Shown here piece by piece: positions 24,786 through 34,794 of a DNA stretch of 64,000 nt. The position numbers were made by a program, and so were the translations under genes. The notes beneath the pieces were generated by a model. It had not been told where the DNA came from and did not search any database. It worked only from the letters and a program-made list of their open reading frames with translations. Positions within the stretch are counted from its first letter, which is position 1; each line of letters starts with the position of its first letter. The DNA is from a bacterium (GTDB lineage: Bacteria > Elusimicrobiota > Elusimicrobia > Elusimicrobiales > UBA9959). Location of the stretch: NCBI GenBank assembly GCA_021811185.1, contig JAJZPL010000010.1, forward strand, positions 35,002 to 99,001. The letters are read 5' to 3'.

Positions 24786-26015
24786 ATGAAAACCCGTAAC
24801 CTGCTCCTGCTGCTGGCCGCGGCGGTAATGCTTTCCGGCTGCGGCATGCTAAAGCAGAAGGCCGCGGAGTATTATTTGGGCCGGGCCCGCAAAACGGCGG
24901 CCGCGCAGAACCCGCCGCCCGCCGCCATAGAGGCCGCTTTCACCGATATCGAGCTGGCTTTATCCTACGCCCCGGATTCCCGGCAGGCGGTAACGCTGCT
25001 GGAGGACCTGGCCGAGGCCGCTTCCAGGAACGGTTTCGCCAAGGCGCAGGAACTGGAAGCCGGGGCGCTCAGGAAAGCGCTGGCCGCCAGCCCTTCCAAC
25101 TGGGCGGCCCGCGAGGCCCTGATAAACTTCTTCGCCGCCCGCGGCGATACCGCGGGCCTGGAAGCCATGGCCGCCCAGTCCCAGGAGTTGGCGGCTTCGG
25201 GGGACGCGCAGAGCCGCTATTGCGCGCTGCTCGCCGCGCTGGCCGCGCGCGCCTCGGCGCTGCCCTGGCTGGAGTCCGAGGGCTACCTGGCCCTCAACAA
25301 GACCCCGGAAGTTTTTTTCGAGAAGACCGCCGCTTACGCGGCCGCCGCGGAAAAGATCCCGGGCCTGAAGGCGGAGACGGAGAAACTGGCGGCCGCCGAC
25401 CCGTCGCTGAAGAAGGCCGCGCCGGCGGAGCTGCTGTCGGCCGCCGAGGTGGCCGCGGCCGACGCGCTGCGCGACCCGGCGGCTGTCAACCGCGTGGTGC
25501 TTTTCAGTTCCAGGACGGCTTCCGACCAGGCCTTCCGCAAGGCCGTGGAATCCACCGTGCTGGGCAACGCCGCGCTGATCAGGCGCGACTACCCCCAGGC
25601 CCGGGCTTTCTACCAGGGCGCGCTTAACAATTACCCCGGCATGCTGGACGCCGCGCGCCAGATCGCCGAGGCCGATTTCCAGGAAGGGGCGGGCATGGCC
25701 GCCACCGGCGGCGACCAGAAGGCGGCGGCCAGGCTGCTGTACAAGGCCTACGGCGAGGTCAGCGGCGCCATAACCGAAGCCCTTAAAAGCGGCAACGTGC
25801 TGCCGTTCATAAAGCCGGATAAATTCCTGGGAGAACTCTATTCGCTCAAGGCCGCCGACCTGGCGGCGCTGAGGGCGGTGGAGGGAAAGCGCCTCAGGAA
25901 TACGGCCAGGCTGCAGTCCGAGTTCAAGGCCGCCCTGGACGAGGCGCTCAAGCTGAATCCCGAAGGCCGCCTGGCCCGTGAAATGCTGGACCGCTACAAC
26001 AAAGAGGGGTTCTGA
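24786..26015 (+). CDS. Putative lipoprotein with helical (TPR-like) repeats
   Basis: A 409-residue protein with a lipoprotein signal peptide: positive start, hydrophobic core and lipobox LSGC at residues 16-19 (Cys19 to be lipidated). The mature part is Ala-, Leu- and Glu-rich and fully helical in character, with TPR-like pairs such as RDYPQARAFYQGALNNYPG near 270. It probably sits at the inner face of the outer membrane or on the inner membrane as a scaffold. I do not recognise a specific family. It is 12 bp upstream of another exported protein, so both belong to one unit with tdh upstream. Confidence 0.72.
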   Translation: MKTRNLLLLLAAAVMLSGCGMLKQKAAEYYLGRARKTAAAQNPPPAAIEAAFTDIELALSYAPDSRQAVTLLEDLAEAASRNGFAKAQELEAGALRKALAASPSNWAAREALINFFAARGDTAGLEAMAAQSQELAASGDAQSRYCALLAALAARASALPWLESEGYLALNKTPEVFFEKTAAYAAAAEKIPGLKAETEKLAAADPSLKKAAPAELLSAAEVAAADALRDPAAVNRVVLFSSRTASDQAFRKAVESTVLGNAALIRRDYPQARAFYQGALNNYPGMLDAARQIAEADFQEGAGMAATGGDQKAAARLLYKAYGEVSGAITEALKSGNVLPFIKPDKFLGELYSLKAADLAALRAVEGKRLRNTARLQSEFKAALDEALKLNPEGRLAREMLDRYNKEGF

Positions 26016-26027
26016 CCGGGTGGAACG

Positions 26028-26729
26028 ATGATGCGGAACGCATATAGCCGAGTCCTGCTGGCGGCCGCCCTGGGCGCCCCGGTTTTTTGCGGCGCGCAGG
26101 AGCCCTCCGTTTCCACCGGCGCGCCGGCCTCCGCCGCAAGCCCGCTCATGCTTAATTTCACCAAGGATTCCCGCGACTCCAGGGTGGGGCTGGATTACGC
26201 CGTAAGGTGGGATTTCAAGGACCTGCCCTCTTTCCGGCCCAGCCTGGGCGGGCTATACGAAGGGGTGAAGGCCGTTTCCTCCTGGGATATCACGGAGAAC
26301 ACGCGGGTGAATTATTACGGTTTAAAGGTCAACCCTTGGCGGATCATCATCGGCAAAGAAAAGACCGTTCCCGCGGGCCCCGGCCCGGCGGCGGGCGAGG
26401 GCGTGGTGGCCCGGCCTACCCCGGAGTATCATAAGCGCCTGCGCCTCTCCGTTTCGCCGCTGGTGGACGACATAAAGCGAAACTTCGACGAGAACCTCGG
26501 GGAATTTCTTTTAAAGGCCTCCCTGCGCGGCACTTCGCCCGAATGGGAGAAGATGGGGGCGGCGAACCGCAGGATACTGGTGCGGGACGTGCTCTCGCTG
26601 GACGTCTGGCATCTGCCCGTGCCCGGAGTGGCCTCCGCCAGGCAAGGTCTCGAATTTATCAGCAAAGATAGAAAGCCGAAGCCGGCCGCCGTGGACAGTT
26701 CCACCGCCGCGGCCAGCCCCGGAAAGTAA
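26028..26729 (+). CDS. Exported protein of unknown function
   Basis: A 233-residue protein with a signal peptide (about 1-23, cleavage after CGAQ). Its mature part begins with a Ser/Ala/Pro-rich stretch and continues with short beta-like segments (VGLDYAVRWDFKDL, TRVNYYGLKVNPWRIIIGK) and a charged helix. I do not recognise a family. It follows the lipoprotein gene by 12 bp and ends 20 bp before the convergent ATP-grasp gene, with no obvious terminator between. The lipoprotein and this protein may form an envelope complex, which is inference from operon position only. Confidence 0.62.
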   Translation: MMRNAYSRVLLAAALGAPVFCGAQEPSVSTGAPASAASPLMLNFTKDSRDSRVGLDYAVRWDFKDLPSFRPSLGGLYEGVKAVSSWDITENTRVNYYGLKVNPWRIIIGKEKTVPAGPGPAAGEGVVARPTPEYHKRLRLSVSPLVDDIKRNFDENLGEFLLKASLRGTSPEWEKMGAANRRILVRDVLSLDVWHLPVPGVASARQGLEFISKDRKPKPAAVDSSTAAASPGK

Positions 26730-26749
26730 TTCCTTAACCGATCCTGTAC

Positions 26750-29698
26750 TTAAAGCGCCACCGCGCCGCGGCCTTCGGAGCCGTCTATCCGTATGTCCAT
26801 CGGGCGTTCGAAGCGCAGGTGGCGGATGTAGTTGAGCTCGGTCAGCGGCTTCTGCGCCGTAAGGCGTTCCCAGTTTATGAAGGCGTCGGGCCCGGTCTTG
26901 TGGATCGTGAGGTAGCCTAGGCCGAGCGAGGTCACGTTGTGGAAAAAGTGCGTCCCGTACGACGGGTCCACCACGAAGTCCCCGTAGGCGGCCTCTATGA
27001 TAACGCGCGAACCGGAGATGTGGTTCCATTTCACCGGGATGCCCAGCGCCGGATCGCTGGAGCCCCAGCGCCCCGGCCCGATGATCAGGTAAGGCCGCCC
27101 TTCCGCGCGCAGGCGCGCGTTCAGCTCGCCTATCTCGGCGGCGATCTCGCGGGTCTTCATGGAATCGAATTTTTCCGGGATCACGTAGACCAGGTCGGAG
27201 ATATCGCGGTGGGCGCCGTTGCCCAGCGCCTGCTCGCTCAGGCACAGCAGGTTCTCCGGCTTCATGTCCTTCAGTGTAACCTTTTTTATCGGGCTGCGCG
27301 AGACCATCGGCCGCATCTGCAGGATATTGAAGGCGGCCTCGCCCGAAGCGGGGTCGTAGTCGCAGGCGAACTCCATCTCGATGTTGCCGCCCATGGCGTC
27401 CTTGCCCAGCGCGGAGATCGCGTTCAGGATGTCGGAAAGCGGCAGCGCCTCGTTCTTGAGGATCGGCGCGAAAGTTATGAGCCTGGGCCCCGGGTTCGAG
27501 ATGCCGTCGTAAACCCGGTCGTCCCCGGCGGAGTAGGTGGAGCCGACCAGCTCCAGCGAGCCGTCCGCTTCCGCCTCGGGGATCCCGCAGGTGACGAGCG
27601 CGGGCTCTTCCTCGTAGCCCAGCGGGGCCACGCTCTCCGCGGTGGAGAGCGCGATGAACTCTTTCTGGGAATTGCTCAGGAAGTCCGCCAGCGTGGAGAA
27701 CTGGTGCAGGTTGTGCGGGTGCGCGGGGGAGAAACGCAGGGCGTTGTAGCCTTCCACAATGGTTTTGCCCAGGCCCAGCGCGATGTGCGCTATCGGGTCC
27801 TCGGCGCCCAGCGGCGGCACCGGGTAATAGTTGTAGGACTGCATCACCCCGGCGAAGGCCGGGTAGTAGCGGCCGCTCCCGCGCGGGCGGCCCACCACGC
27901 GCTGGATCACCACGGCCATTTTTTCCTCGTCGATGATCAGCGGGTTGAGCCTGCGGTAGGCGCGCGCCTCGCTGGAGAACACCGAGGCGTAAACGAATTT
28001 AATGGCCCGTTCCAGTTCCGCCAGCCGCGCGGCCGGGTCGGGGCTGCAGTTGGAGAGCATGTAGGTCTTGTAGACGCCGGCGAAGGGCTGGGTCTTGGAG
28101 TCCTCGAGCAGCGAGGAGGAGCGCACCGCCAGCGGTCCTTCCAGCTTCTCTATCACGGTCTCGAGGTCGCGCGTGACGTAGTCCGGCAGGCGCGCCTTCT
28201 CGAACACGGAGGCGATGTGGGCGCTGGAACTGTTCTCGTTGATCAGCGTCTCCAGCCCGTTCTGTTCCATGAAAAAATCGAACACGTCGGTGGCTATCAC
28301 GATGGTGTTGGGCACCGTCACCTTGACTCCGGGCCAGCGGCCCTCCAGCTCGGTCTTGCTGAGGAGAAAGTCCACGAACGCCAGCCCCCTGGCCTTGCCG
28401 CCGATGGAGCCCGCGCCTATCTTCACGAACGGCGTGCTGCTGTCGAACAGCTTGTGGTCGAACTTCAGCACCGTGCCCAACTGCGTCTTGTAGATGAACT
28501 GGTGCAGCGTCTCGATCAGGTATTTGCGCAGGGCTTCCGGGTTGCCGAACTCGGAGATCTTCTTGGGGCGGATGTTGTAGGCCGCCTCGAACTCGGTGCG
28601 GGCCAGCAGCCACTTTGAGAAATGGTTGCGCCCGGCGTGGTAGAGCACGCTGTCTATGGGCACCACCTTGAGGAACTTCAGCATGGTGTGCAGGTCCGAC
28701 GCGCGGGCGAACTCGCCGCCGCCCTTGTCGGAGAATACGAAGTCGCCGAAGCCGAAGTAGCGCAGGATGAAGCCGCGCAGCTGCTTGGACAGGTCGGGCG
28801 CGGCTTTGTACATGAACGCGGCGCCCATGGCCCCGGCCTGGCCCGCGAACTTGGAATTGGAGGACTGCAGCAGCACGGGCATGTCCGGGTTGTCCGCCTT
28901 GATGCGGCGCGTCAGCTCCAGCCCGGCTTCCGGGTGGCAGACGCCGCCCTTTGGGTATTCTATGTCGCTGATCACGCCCAGCAGGTTGGCCTTGTACTTG
29001 TCGTAGGTTTCCCAGGCCTCGTCGTAGGTGCTGCAGAACAGGATCTTGGGGCGGGCGCGCAGGCGCAGGCTTTTCTTGGCGGGGTTCAATTCCTCGGCCA
29101 TCACTATCTGGGTCTGCTTCATCAGCTCTGAATAGATCACCGGCAGGTACGAGGAATAGAATTTTATGTTGTCCTCGACCAGCAGCACCGCCTGCACGCC
29201 CACCTTCGCGTCGTGCTCGAAGTTCCGCGCGTCCTCGATGATGTTGATGATGGCCGAGAAGATGCGGGTATCGCCGTTCCAAAGGTAGATGCCGTCGGCC
29301 AGTTCCCGGGCTTCCTCGGGGATGTTCTTGATGTCCTGGATGTTGAAGGAGAGCAGCACCACCGGGAGGTTAGGGCGCCCGGCCTTAAGGCCGCGAAAAA
29401 AATCCGCCATATCCGTTTCGCCCACCTGGATCATGGCTATCACTACGTCGTAGGAGCCGGTTTCCAGCTTCTCCAGGGCCTTTTCGGCGGTGGCAACGCG
29501 GGTTATTTTCGGGGCGGAGCGGGGGGAGGAATCCAGCATCTCGCCGAAGAGGGCCTCGTTCAGGCGGTCGTCGTCGGCCAGCAGGAAAGAGTCGTAGAGC
29601 GAGGCCACCAGCAGGACGTTCTTGATCCTGTTCGGCATCAGTTTCTCGAAACCGCCGAATTCCACCTCGTAGTCGCCGGGTCTCTTTGTTGTGGGCAT
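26750..29698 (-). CDS. PEP-synthase-type ATP-grasp (PPDK N-terminal) protein with receiver-like domains
   Basis: A 982-residue protein. Residues about 20-150 look like a degenerate receiver fold. A second receiver-like domain (about 165-320) begins AVLLVEDNIKFYSSY and has an acidic pocket residue in VISDIEYPKGG. From about residue 420 it carries the pyruvate-phosphate-dikinase / PEP-synthase nucleotide-binding domain: GAGSIGGKARGLAFVD, then LAVRSSSLLEDS near 520 and PFAGVYKTYML. The swivelling phospho-His domain and the PEP/pyruvate barrel of true PPDK are absent. The end has LIIGPGRWGSSDPALGIPV and FFHNVTSLGLGY. It probably phosphorylates or ligates an unknown partner under receiver control. 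It is divergent from a hybrid histidine kinase. The start is leaderless-like. Confidence 0.78.
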   Translation of the reverse strand: MPTTKRPGDYEVEFGGFEKLMPNRIKNVLLVASLYDSFLLADDDRLNEALFGEMLDSSPRSAPKITRVATAEKALEKLETGSYDVVIAMIQVGETDMADFFRGLKAGRPNLPVVLLSFNIQDIKNIPEEARELADGIYLWNGDTRIFSAIINIIEDARNFEHDAKVGVQAVLLVEDNIKFYSSYLPVIYSELMKQTQIVMAEELNPAKKSLRLRARPKILFCSTYDEAWETYDKYKANLLGVISDIEYPKGGVCHPEAGLELTRRIKADNPDMPVLLQSSNSKFAGQAGAMGAAFMYKAAPDLSKQLRGFILRYFGFGDFVFSDKGGGEFARASDLHTMLKFLKVVPIDSVLYHAGRNHFSKWLLARTEFEAAYNIRPKKISEFGNPEALRKYLIETLHQFIYKTQLGTVLKFDHKLFDSSTPFVKIGAGSIGGKARGLAFVDFLLSKTELEGRWPGVKVTVPNTIVIATDVFDFFMEQNGLETLINENSSSAHIASVFEKARLPDYVTRDLETVIEKLEGPLAVRSSSLLEDSKTQPFAGVYKTYMLSNCSPDPAARLAELERAIKFVYASVFSSEARAYRRLNPLIIDEEKMAVVIQRVVGRPRGSGRYYPAFAGVMQSYNYYPVPPLGAEDPIAHIALGLGKTIVEGYNALRFSPAHPHNLHQFSTLADFLSNSQKEFIALSTAESVAPLGYEEEPALVTCGIPEAEADGSLELVGSTYSAGDDRVYDGISNPGPRLITFAPILKNEALPLSDILNAISALGKDAMGGNIEMEFACDYDPASGEAAFNILQMRPMVSRSPIKKVTLKDMKPENLLCLSEQALGNGAHRDISDLVYVIPEKFDSMKTREIAAEIGELNARLRAEGRPYLIIGPGRWGSSDPALGIPVKWNHISGSRVIIEAAYGDFVVDPSYGTHFFHNVTSLGLGYLTIHKTGPDAFINWERLTAQKPLTELNYIRHLRFERPMDIRIDGSEGRGAVAL

Positions 29699-29704
29699 GA
29701 ATAT

Positions 29705-29710
29705 ATTTTA
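29705..29710 (-). promoter_or_regulatory. -10-like TAAAAT six nt before start codon (leaderless)
   Basis: Minus-strand TAAAAT, then ATATTC, then ATG 29698. No ribosome-binding site is present in the divergent 159-bp gap. Confidence 0.45.
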
Positions 29711-29857
29711 CAAATTTACCAACAGATGGCGGCGCCGCCGCGGGAGTTCCGCCGCCGTCCGGGCTCGTCTCACCTTAACATTGAACCCCGCTTCGGCATT
29801 TGGTAGAACAATAGGCAGCGGGAGAAGCATCCCCGCGAAGCGGGACGGACTGACACG

Positions 29858-32854
29858 ATGGGAAACGATATTTTTATCAGCTTGATCTTCAACACCAGCC
29901 TGCTGCTGGTCCTGGTCGGAATATACTCCGGCATTACGTTCGGTTCAGCTCTGCCCTCCCGGTGGAAAGATGTTATTGCCGGTGTCACGTCGGGGCTTAT
30001 CGGCGTGGCGGTCATGGCTTACCCCTGGACGCTGCGGCCCGGCATAGTTTTCGACGTGCGCTCCATCCTTCTGGCCGTTACCGGCCTATTCTTCGGCATT
30101 GTGCCCGCGGCGCTGGCGGTGGCGATAACAGGCGCGTTCAGGATATTTTCCGGCGGCGCCGGGATGTGGACCGGGCTGGGCGTTATAGTCACTTCCGCGG
30201 GTTTGGGCCTGGTGTGGCGGCGCCTTCGGCCCGACCTTAACAAGAATGGCGGGCTGTTCGAGCTTTACCTGTTCGGTCTGTCGGTGCACCTGGTCATGCT
30301 GGCCTGCATGCTGCTCATGCCCTGGCCTGTCGCGCTGGACGTCCTGAACAATATCAGCCTGCCGGTACTGTTCCTCTACCCTGTCGGGACGGTGCTGCTT
30401 AGCGTCCTCCTGATCCATCAGCGCGCGAACAGGCAGCTGGATAAAACGCTGCGGGAATCAAGGGACCTGCTCGAAAGCGTCGTTGAGAACGTCCCGCTGA
30501 TGATCTTCCTTAAGGACGCGGCGGACCTGCGGTTCGTCCTGTTCAACCGCGCCGGCGAGGACTTGCTGGGGTATGACCGCAAGGACCTGCTGTCAAAAAA
30601 CGACCTGGACTTCTTCCCTCCCGAACAGGCGCTGCGTTTCGTAGCCAAAGACCGGGAAGTTCTCAGGGACGGCGGGATATTGGACATCCCTGAGGAAACC
30701 GTGGAAACCGCGAACAAAGGACAGCGGCTGCTGCATACCAGGAAGGTCTGCGTGAGAGGGCTGGACGGGACCCCTAAGTACCTGCTGGGTATTTCCGAGG
30801 ATATTACGGAGCAAAAACGGTCCGAAGCGGCGCTGCGCGACAGCGAAGCCGGGTACCGGATCCTCTTCGGACAGGCCAGGGATTCTATCCTGGTGCTGGA
30901 GATCGTTCCCGGCGGGGACCCGGTTATCCGTGACCTGAACGACGCGGCCGTGCAGGAACTCGGCTATGCCCGCGGAGAACTTGTGGGCAAGCCCGTATCT
31001 ATACTGCAGGATAAAGACGACGACGCCGTCTTAAAGCTGAAGAAAATCCTCGGGACGCAGTGGGAAAAGGGCGTGGCCTTCGAGGTCAGGCATAAACGCA
31101 AAGACGGTTCTGTCTTTACCGCCGAAGCGTCCGGGCGGGAAGTGACTCTCGGCGGCAAGCGGCTCATAATCTCGGTGGAGCGGAATATCACCGAAAAGAA
31201 AAAAAGCGCCGAGCGCCTGGAAAAAATAAACTCCACGCTGCTGTCGCTGGGGCCTGACACCGCCAATAACCTGGCGAGGCTGGTGGAGCTTTTCGGCAGT
31301 ATGCTGGGCGCCGACTGCGCCATGTATAACCGCCTCGAGGGGGAGAACTTCAAAGTTCGGGCGCTTTGGGGCGTTTGCTTTGAAAGGACCGAATTCAAAG
31401 CGGAGAATACCCCCTGCTATAAGGTTCTTAGCAATTCCGAGGCCGCGCGAGGGATGGTTTTTAACGAGCTTGCCGAGTTTTCGGAATCCGCCTGCCTGCG
31501 CGGGAAGGGGTTCAAGTCGTATTTCGGGCATCCGGTAAAGTTCGAGTCCGGAAAGGGCGTAGTGTGCGTGCTCTACAAGCGGGCTTGCGAGCCCGGCGAG
31601 GAGGACCGTAAGGTGCTGGGGATAATAGCTGCCGCCATAGGTATGGAGGAGGCGCGCGGCGCCGGCGAAGCCGCCGCGCGTGAAAGCGAGGCCAAGCTCC
31701 GCCAGTCCCAGAAAATGGAGGCGGTCGGGCTCCTGGCCGGCGGCATCGCCCACGACTTCAATAATATCCTCACCGCCATAAAAGGCTATTGCTCCCTGGT
31801 CGACAACGCGCTGGTTCCCGAGGACCCGAGCCGGGAGGACATGCGCGAGATCATGAACGCGGCGGACCGCGCCACGAACCTTACGCGCCAGCTTCTCGCC
31901 TTCAGCCGGAGGCAGATAATGGCGCCTAAAGTAGTGGACCTGAACAAGACGCTCGGCGATATGCTTAAAATGCTCAGGCGCGTTATAGGCGAAGATATCC
32001 GTCTGTCCACAAAACTCTTTTCCGCGCCCTGCCTCGTAAAGGTGGATCCCAACCAGATCGAGCAGGTGGTGGTCAACCTGGTGCTGAACGCCCGGGACGC
32101 GGTTTCGAAAGGGGGGGAGATAACGATGGAGACGGAGGTACTTCTGCCGCCCGATGAATTCTTCTCGGCGCGGCCCGAACTGGCGCGCGGGCGGCTGGTC
32201 TGCGTTAAAGTGCGGGACAACGGCTGCGGCATAAGTCCCGAGGTTAAAAAGCATATGTTCGAGCCCTTCTTTACCACTAAAGAACAGGGTAAAGGCACGG
32301 GGCTGGGGCTTTCCATGGTTTACGGGACGGTAAAGCAAAGCGGCGGGGATATAGAGGTGGAAAGCGAGCCGGGGCAGGGCAGCGTATTTAAACTTTATTT
32401 CCCGCTCGTAGAAGCGGCGCTTCCCGGAAAAGCCGGGGAACCAACGCTGGAAACGCTTAAAGGCGGCAGCGAAACGATCCTGCTCGTAGAGGACGAGGAG
32501 AGCCTGCGCCGCCTGGGCGAGCGCGTCCTGCGGGCCGGTGGGTACACCGTTATCAGCGCAATCGACGGCAAGGCCGCCCTTGAAGCCGTTGAACGCTACG
32601 GTAAACCGGTGGACCTGCTGCTGACGGACCTGGTGATGCCGGGCATGAGCGGCCGGGACCTAGCTTTGGAACTGGCGCGCAGGCGCCTCGCGGGCCGGAT
32701 CCTGTACATGTCCGGCTATACGGACGAAGCCATCCTAAAGCACGGCGTGCTTGAACCCGGTATCGCTTTCATCTATAAACCGTTCACGGTGGACGCGCTT
32801 GCGTTTAAAGTGCGCGAGGTCCTTGACAGCCCCGCAGACCAGGCCAGGGCGTAA
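29858..32854 (+). CDS. Hybrid sensor histidine kinase (5TM-Lyt, PAS-PAS-GAF, HisKA, HATPase, REC)
   Basis: A 998-residue signalling protein. Residues 1-190 hold several membrane helices of the LytS-like 5TM type ([20 protein letters not shown]). Two PAS domains follow (about 200-330 and 335-450; ILLVEDEE belongs to the end domain), and a GAF-like domain spans about 460-590. HisKA has the phosphoacceptor H632 in [13 protein letters not shown]. HATPase has [21 protein letters not shown] and [13 protein letters not shown]. The C-terminal receiver has ILLVEDEE and phosphoacceptor D924 in [13 protein letters not shown]. It should phosphorelay from H632 to D924 in response to an unknown, possibly redox or small-molecule, cue. 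It reads divergently from the receiver/ATP-grasp protein at 26750-29698. No DNA-binding output is encoded beside it. Confidence 0.92.
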   Translation: MGNDIFISLIFNTSLLLVLVGIYSGITFGSALPSRWKDVIAGVTSGLIGVAVMAYPWTLRPGIVFDVRSILLAVTGLFFGIVPAALAVAITGAFRIFSGGAGMWTGLGVIVTSAGLGLVWRRLRPDLNKNGGLFELYLFGLSVHLVMLACMLLMPWPVALDVLNNISLPVLFLYPVGTVLLSVLLIHQRANRQLDKTLRESRDLLESVVENVPLMIFLKDAADLRFVLFNRAGEDLLGYDRKDLLSKNDLDFFPPEQALRFVAKDREVLRDGGILDIPEETVETANKGQRLLHTRKVCVRGLDGTPKYLLGISEDITEQKRSEAALRDSEAGYRILFGQARDSILVLEIVPGGDPVIRDLNDAAVQELGYARGELVGKPVSILQDKDDDAVLKLKKILGTQWEKGVAFEVRHKRKDGSVFTAEASGREVTLGGKRLIISVERNITEKKKSAERLEKINSTLLSLGPDTANNLARLVELFGSMLGADCAMYNRLEGENFKVRALWGVCFERTEFKAENTPCYKVLSNSEAARGMVFNELAEFSESACLRGKGFKSYFGHPVKFESGKGVVCVLYKRACEPGEEDRKVLGIIAAAIGMEEARGAGEAAARESEAKLRQSQKMEAVGLLAGGIAHDFNNILTAIKGYCSLVDNALVPEDPSREDMREIMNAADRATNLTRQLLAFSRRQIMAPKVVDLNKTLGDMLKMLRRVIGEDIRLSTKLFSAPCLVKVDPNQIEQVVVNLVLNARDAVSKGGEITMETEVLLPPDEFFSARPELARGRLVCVKVRDNGCGISPEVKKHMFEPFFTTKEQGKGTGLGLSMVYGTVKQSGGDIEVESEPGQGSVFKLYFPLVEAALPGKAGEPTLETLKGGSETILLVEDEESLRRLGERVLRAGGYTVISAIDGKAALEAVERYGKPVDLLLTDLVMPGMSGRDLALELARRRLAGRILYMSGYTDEAILKHGVLEPGIAFIYKPFTVDALAFKVREVLDSPADQARA

Positions 32855-33014
32855 GCCGGCCCAGTATCCGATCCAGGCGGGGTTACTGAAACCGGGCCGT
32901 GCCAGCCCGGGAAAACGCGCTAAGCCCGATTCTGCCGGCTTCGGCGCCCGCGCTATTCCATAAGGGCTCCAGATTTACTATCTTTGAGTGACGGCTATTG
33001 TCGGGCGATCTTGA

Positions 33015-34793
33015 ATGCTTAAAAACCGGATAACTTGCGCTGCGCTGCTCCTGGGCTTGCTTGTTCCCTGTCTTTCCGCGGAATTCAACCCCGCGGGCTG
33101 GCAGACGAACCGTAATTTCCCGCTGCTCGGCTCGCCCGAGGCGATAAAAGGCGGCGAACTCCGGTCTACCTGGACGGATTTTCCTCCCACTTTAAGGGCC
33201 ATGGGCCCCAATAACAATTCCGCGGCCGGCAGGGACCTGCAGGGCATGGTCTACGAGACCCTGCTGGGGCTGAACCCGGAAACGCTGGAGTACATGCCGG
33301 CGCTGGCCGACTACTGGAAAGTCTCCCCCGACAAACGCAAATTTTATTTCCACATAAATCCGAAGGCCCGCTGGGCCGACGGTTCCCCGGTGACCTCCGC
33401 CGACGTGGTGGCTACCTGGGAGTTCAGGGTGCGGAAGGATATCAAAGACCCTTACTCCCTGATGATGTGGGGGGACAGTTACGAGAAGCCCGTGGCCGAG
33501 AGCCCGGATGTGGTTTCCGTTAAGACCAAAAAACTCCACTGGCGTCTTTTTTATTATTTCGGCGGCATGGCGGTCTACCCGGCCAAGGAGCTCAAGGGCC
33601 TGACGGGAGAGAAGTACCTTGAGGATTACAACTGGAAACTGTTCATGGGCTCGGGGCCTTATGAGCTTAAGACCGGGGATATAAAGAAAGGCAGTTCCAT
33701 AACGCTGACGCGCCGTCCCGATTACTGGGGCGTGAACGAAAGAGGCAATATAGGCCTCAACAATTTCGACAAGCTGATCTGGCTGGTGGTGATGGACGAG
33801 GAGCTGGCCTTCGAAAAGTTCAAGAAGGGCGAGCTGGACTACTACTACGTCAACAAGTCCCAGCGCTGGCTGGAGGAAAGCGATTTCGACAAGGTGCGGA
33901 AAGGCTGGATCCTGAAACGCAAGATCTTCACCAAGGCCCCGCAGGGCTTTTCCGGCCTGGCCTTCAACATGCGCAAGCCGCCTTTCGACGACCGGAACGT
34001 GCGGAAGGCCTTCGCCTACCTTTACAACCGCGACAAGCTGATAGACAAACTCTTCTTCAACGAATACGGTTTTATAGACAGCTACTACCCCGGCAGCGAC
34101 TGGGCCAACCCGGATAACCCGAAGATCCGTTATAACCCCAGGATGGCCAAAAGCCTGCTGGCGCGCGCGGGCTGGAAGACCAGGAACAAGGACGGCTGGC
34201 TGGAAAAGGACGGCAAGATCTTCGAGATAACGCTGGAATACGGCGACCCCGGTTCCACCAGGATAAATAAGGTGGTACAGGAAGACCTGGCGAAGGCCGG
34301 CATCAAGATGAATCTTAAGCTGATGGACCGCAATACGCTGCTTAAGAAGGTGGGGGAGCGCAACTTCACCGTTTATTCCGCCGCCTGGGGCGCCCTGCTG
34401 TTCCCGAACCCCGTCAGTTCCTGGGGCGGGGAACTGGCCGACAAGCTCGACAACAACAATCTTCCCGGCTTCAGGAACGCCGAGGTGGACGCGCTCTGCA
34501 AGGAATACGACCTGGCTTTCGACATCAAGGACCAGCGGCGCATCATCCGCAAGATCGACGGCATAATTTTCAGGGCGCATCCTTACGCCCTGGGCTGGAG
34601 CGCCAGCTTCAGCCGCATCCTTTACGTTAACAGGTTCGGGCACCCGGAGAAGTACTTCTCCAAGATCGGGGATTACCGGAACATAATTTCCATGTGGTGG
34701 GCGGACCCGGCGAAGGAAAAAGCCCTGGCGGAGGCGGCCAGGACGGGCGCGAGCCTGCCCGCCGGAGAGATAGAACAGAGGCCCTGGAACTGA
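33015..34793 (+). CDS. Peptide ABC transporter substrate-binding protein (YejA-like)
   Basis: A 592-residue periplasmic binding protein of the family 5 (SBP_bac_5) type with signal peptide (about 1-21, cleavage after LSA). Typical marks are GGELRSTWTDFPPTLR near 45, VYETLLGLNPETLEYMPALAD, WKVSPDKRKFYFHINPKARWADGSPVT, and, as in YejA, GLAFNMRKPPFDDRNVRKAFAYL with a following DSYYPGSDWAN. It should deliver oligopeptides, perhaps murein peptides, to the permeases encoded next. It begins the five-gene operon at 33015-39224. No ribosome site is clear before ATG 33015. Nickel or another small cargo is a less likely alternative. Confidence 0.88.
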   Translation: MLKNRITCAALLLGLLVPCLSAEFNPAGWQTNRNFPLLGSPEAIKGGELRSTWTDFPPTLRAMGPNNNSAAGRDLQGMVYETLLGLNPETLEYMPALADYWKVSPDKRKFYFHINPKARWADGSPVTSADVVATWEFRVRKDIKDPYSLMMWGDSYEKPVAESPDVVSVKTKKLHWRLFYYFGGMAVYPAKELKGLTGEKYLEDYNWKLFMGSGPYELKTGDIKKGSSITLTRRPDYWGVNERGNIGLNNFDKLIWLVVMDEELAFEKFKKGELDYYYVNKSQRWLEESDFDKVRKGWILKRKIFTKAPQGFSGLAFNMRKPPFDDRNVRKAFAYLYNRDKLIDKLFFNEYGFIDSYYPGSDWANPDNPKIRYNPRMAKSLLARAGWKTRNKDGWLEKDGKIFEITLEYGDPGSTRINKVVQEDLAKAGIKMNLKLMDRNTLLKKVGERNFTVYSAAWGALLFPNPVSSWGGELADKLDNNNLPGFRNAEVDALCKEYDLAFDIKDQRRIIRKIDGIIFRAHPYALGWSASFSRILYVNRFGHPEKYFSKIGDYRNIISMWWADPAKEKALAEAARTGASLPAGEIEQRPWN

Positions 34794-34794
34794 T

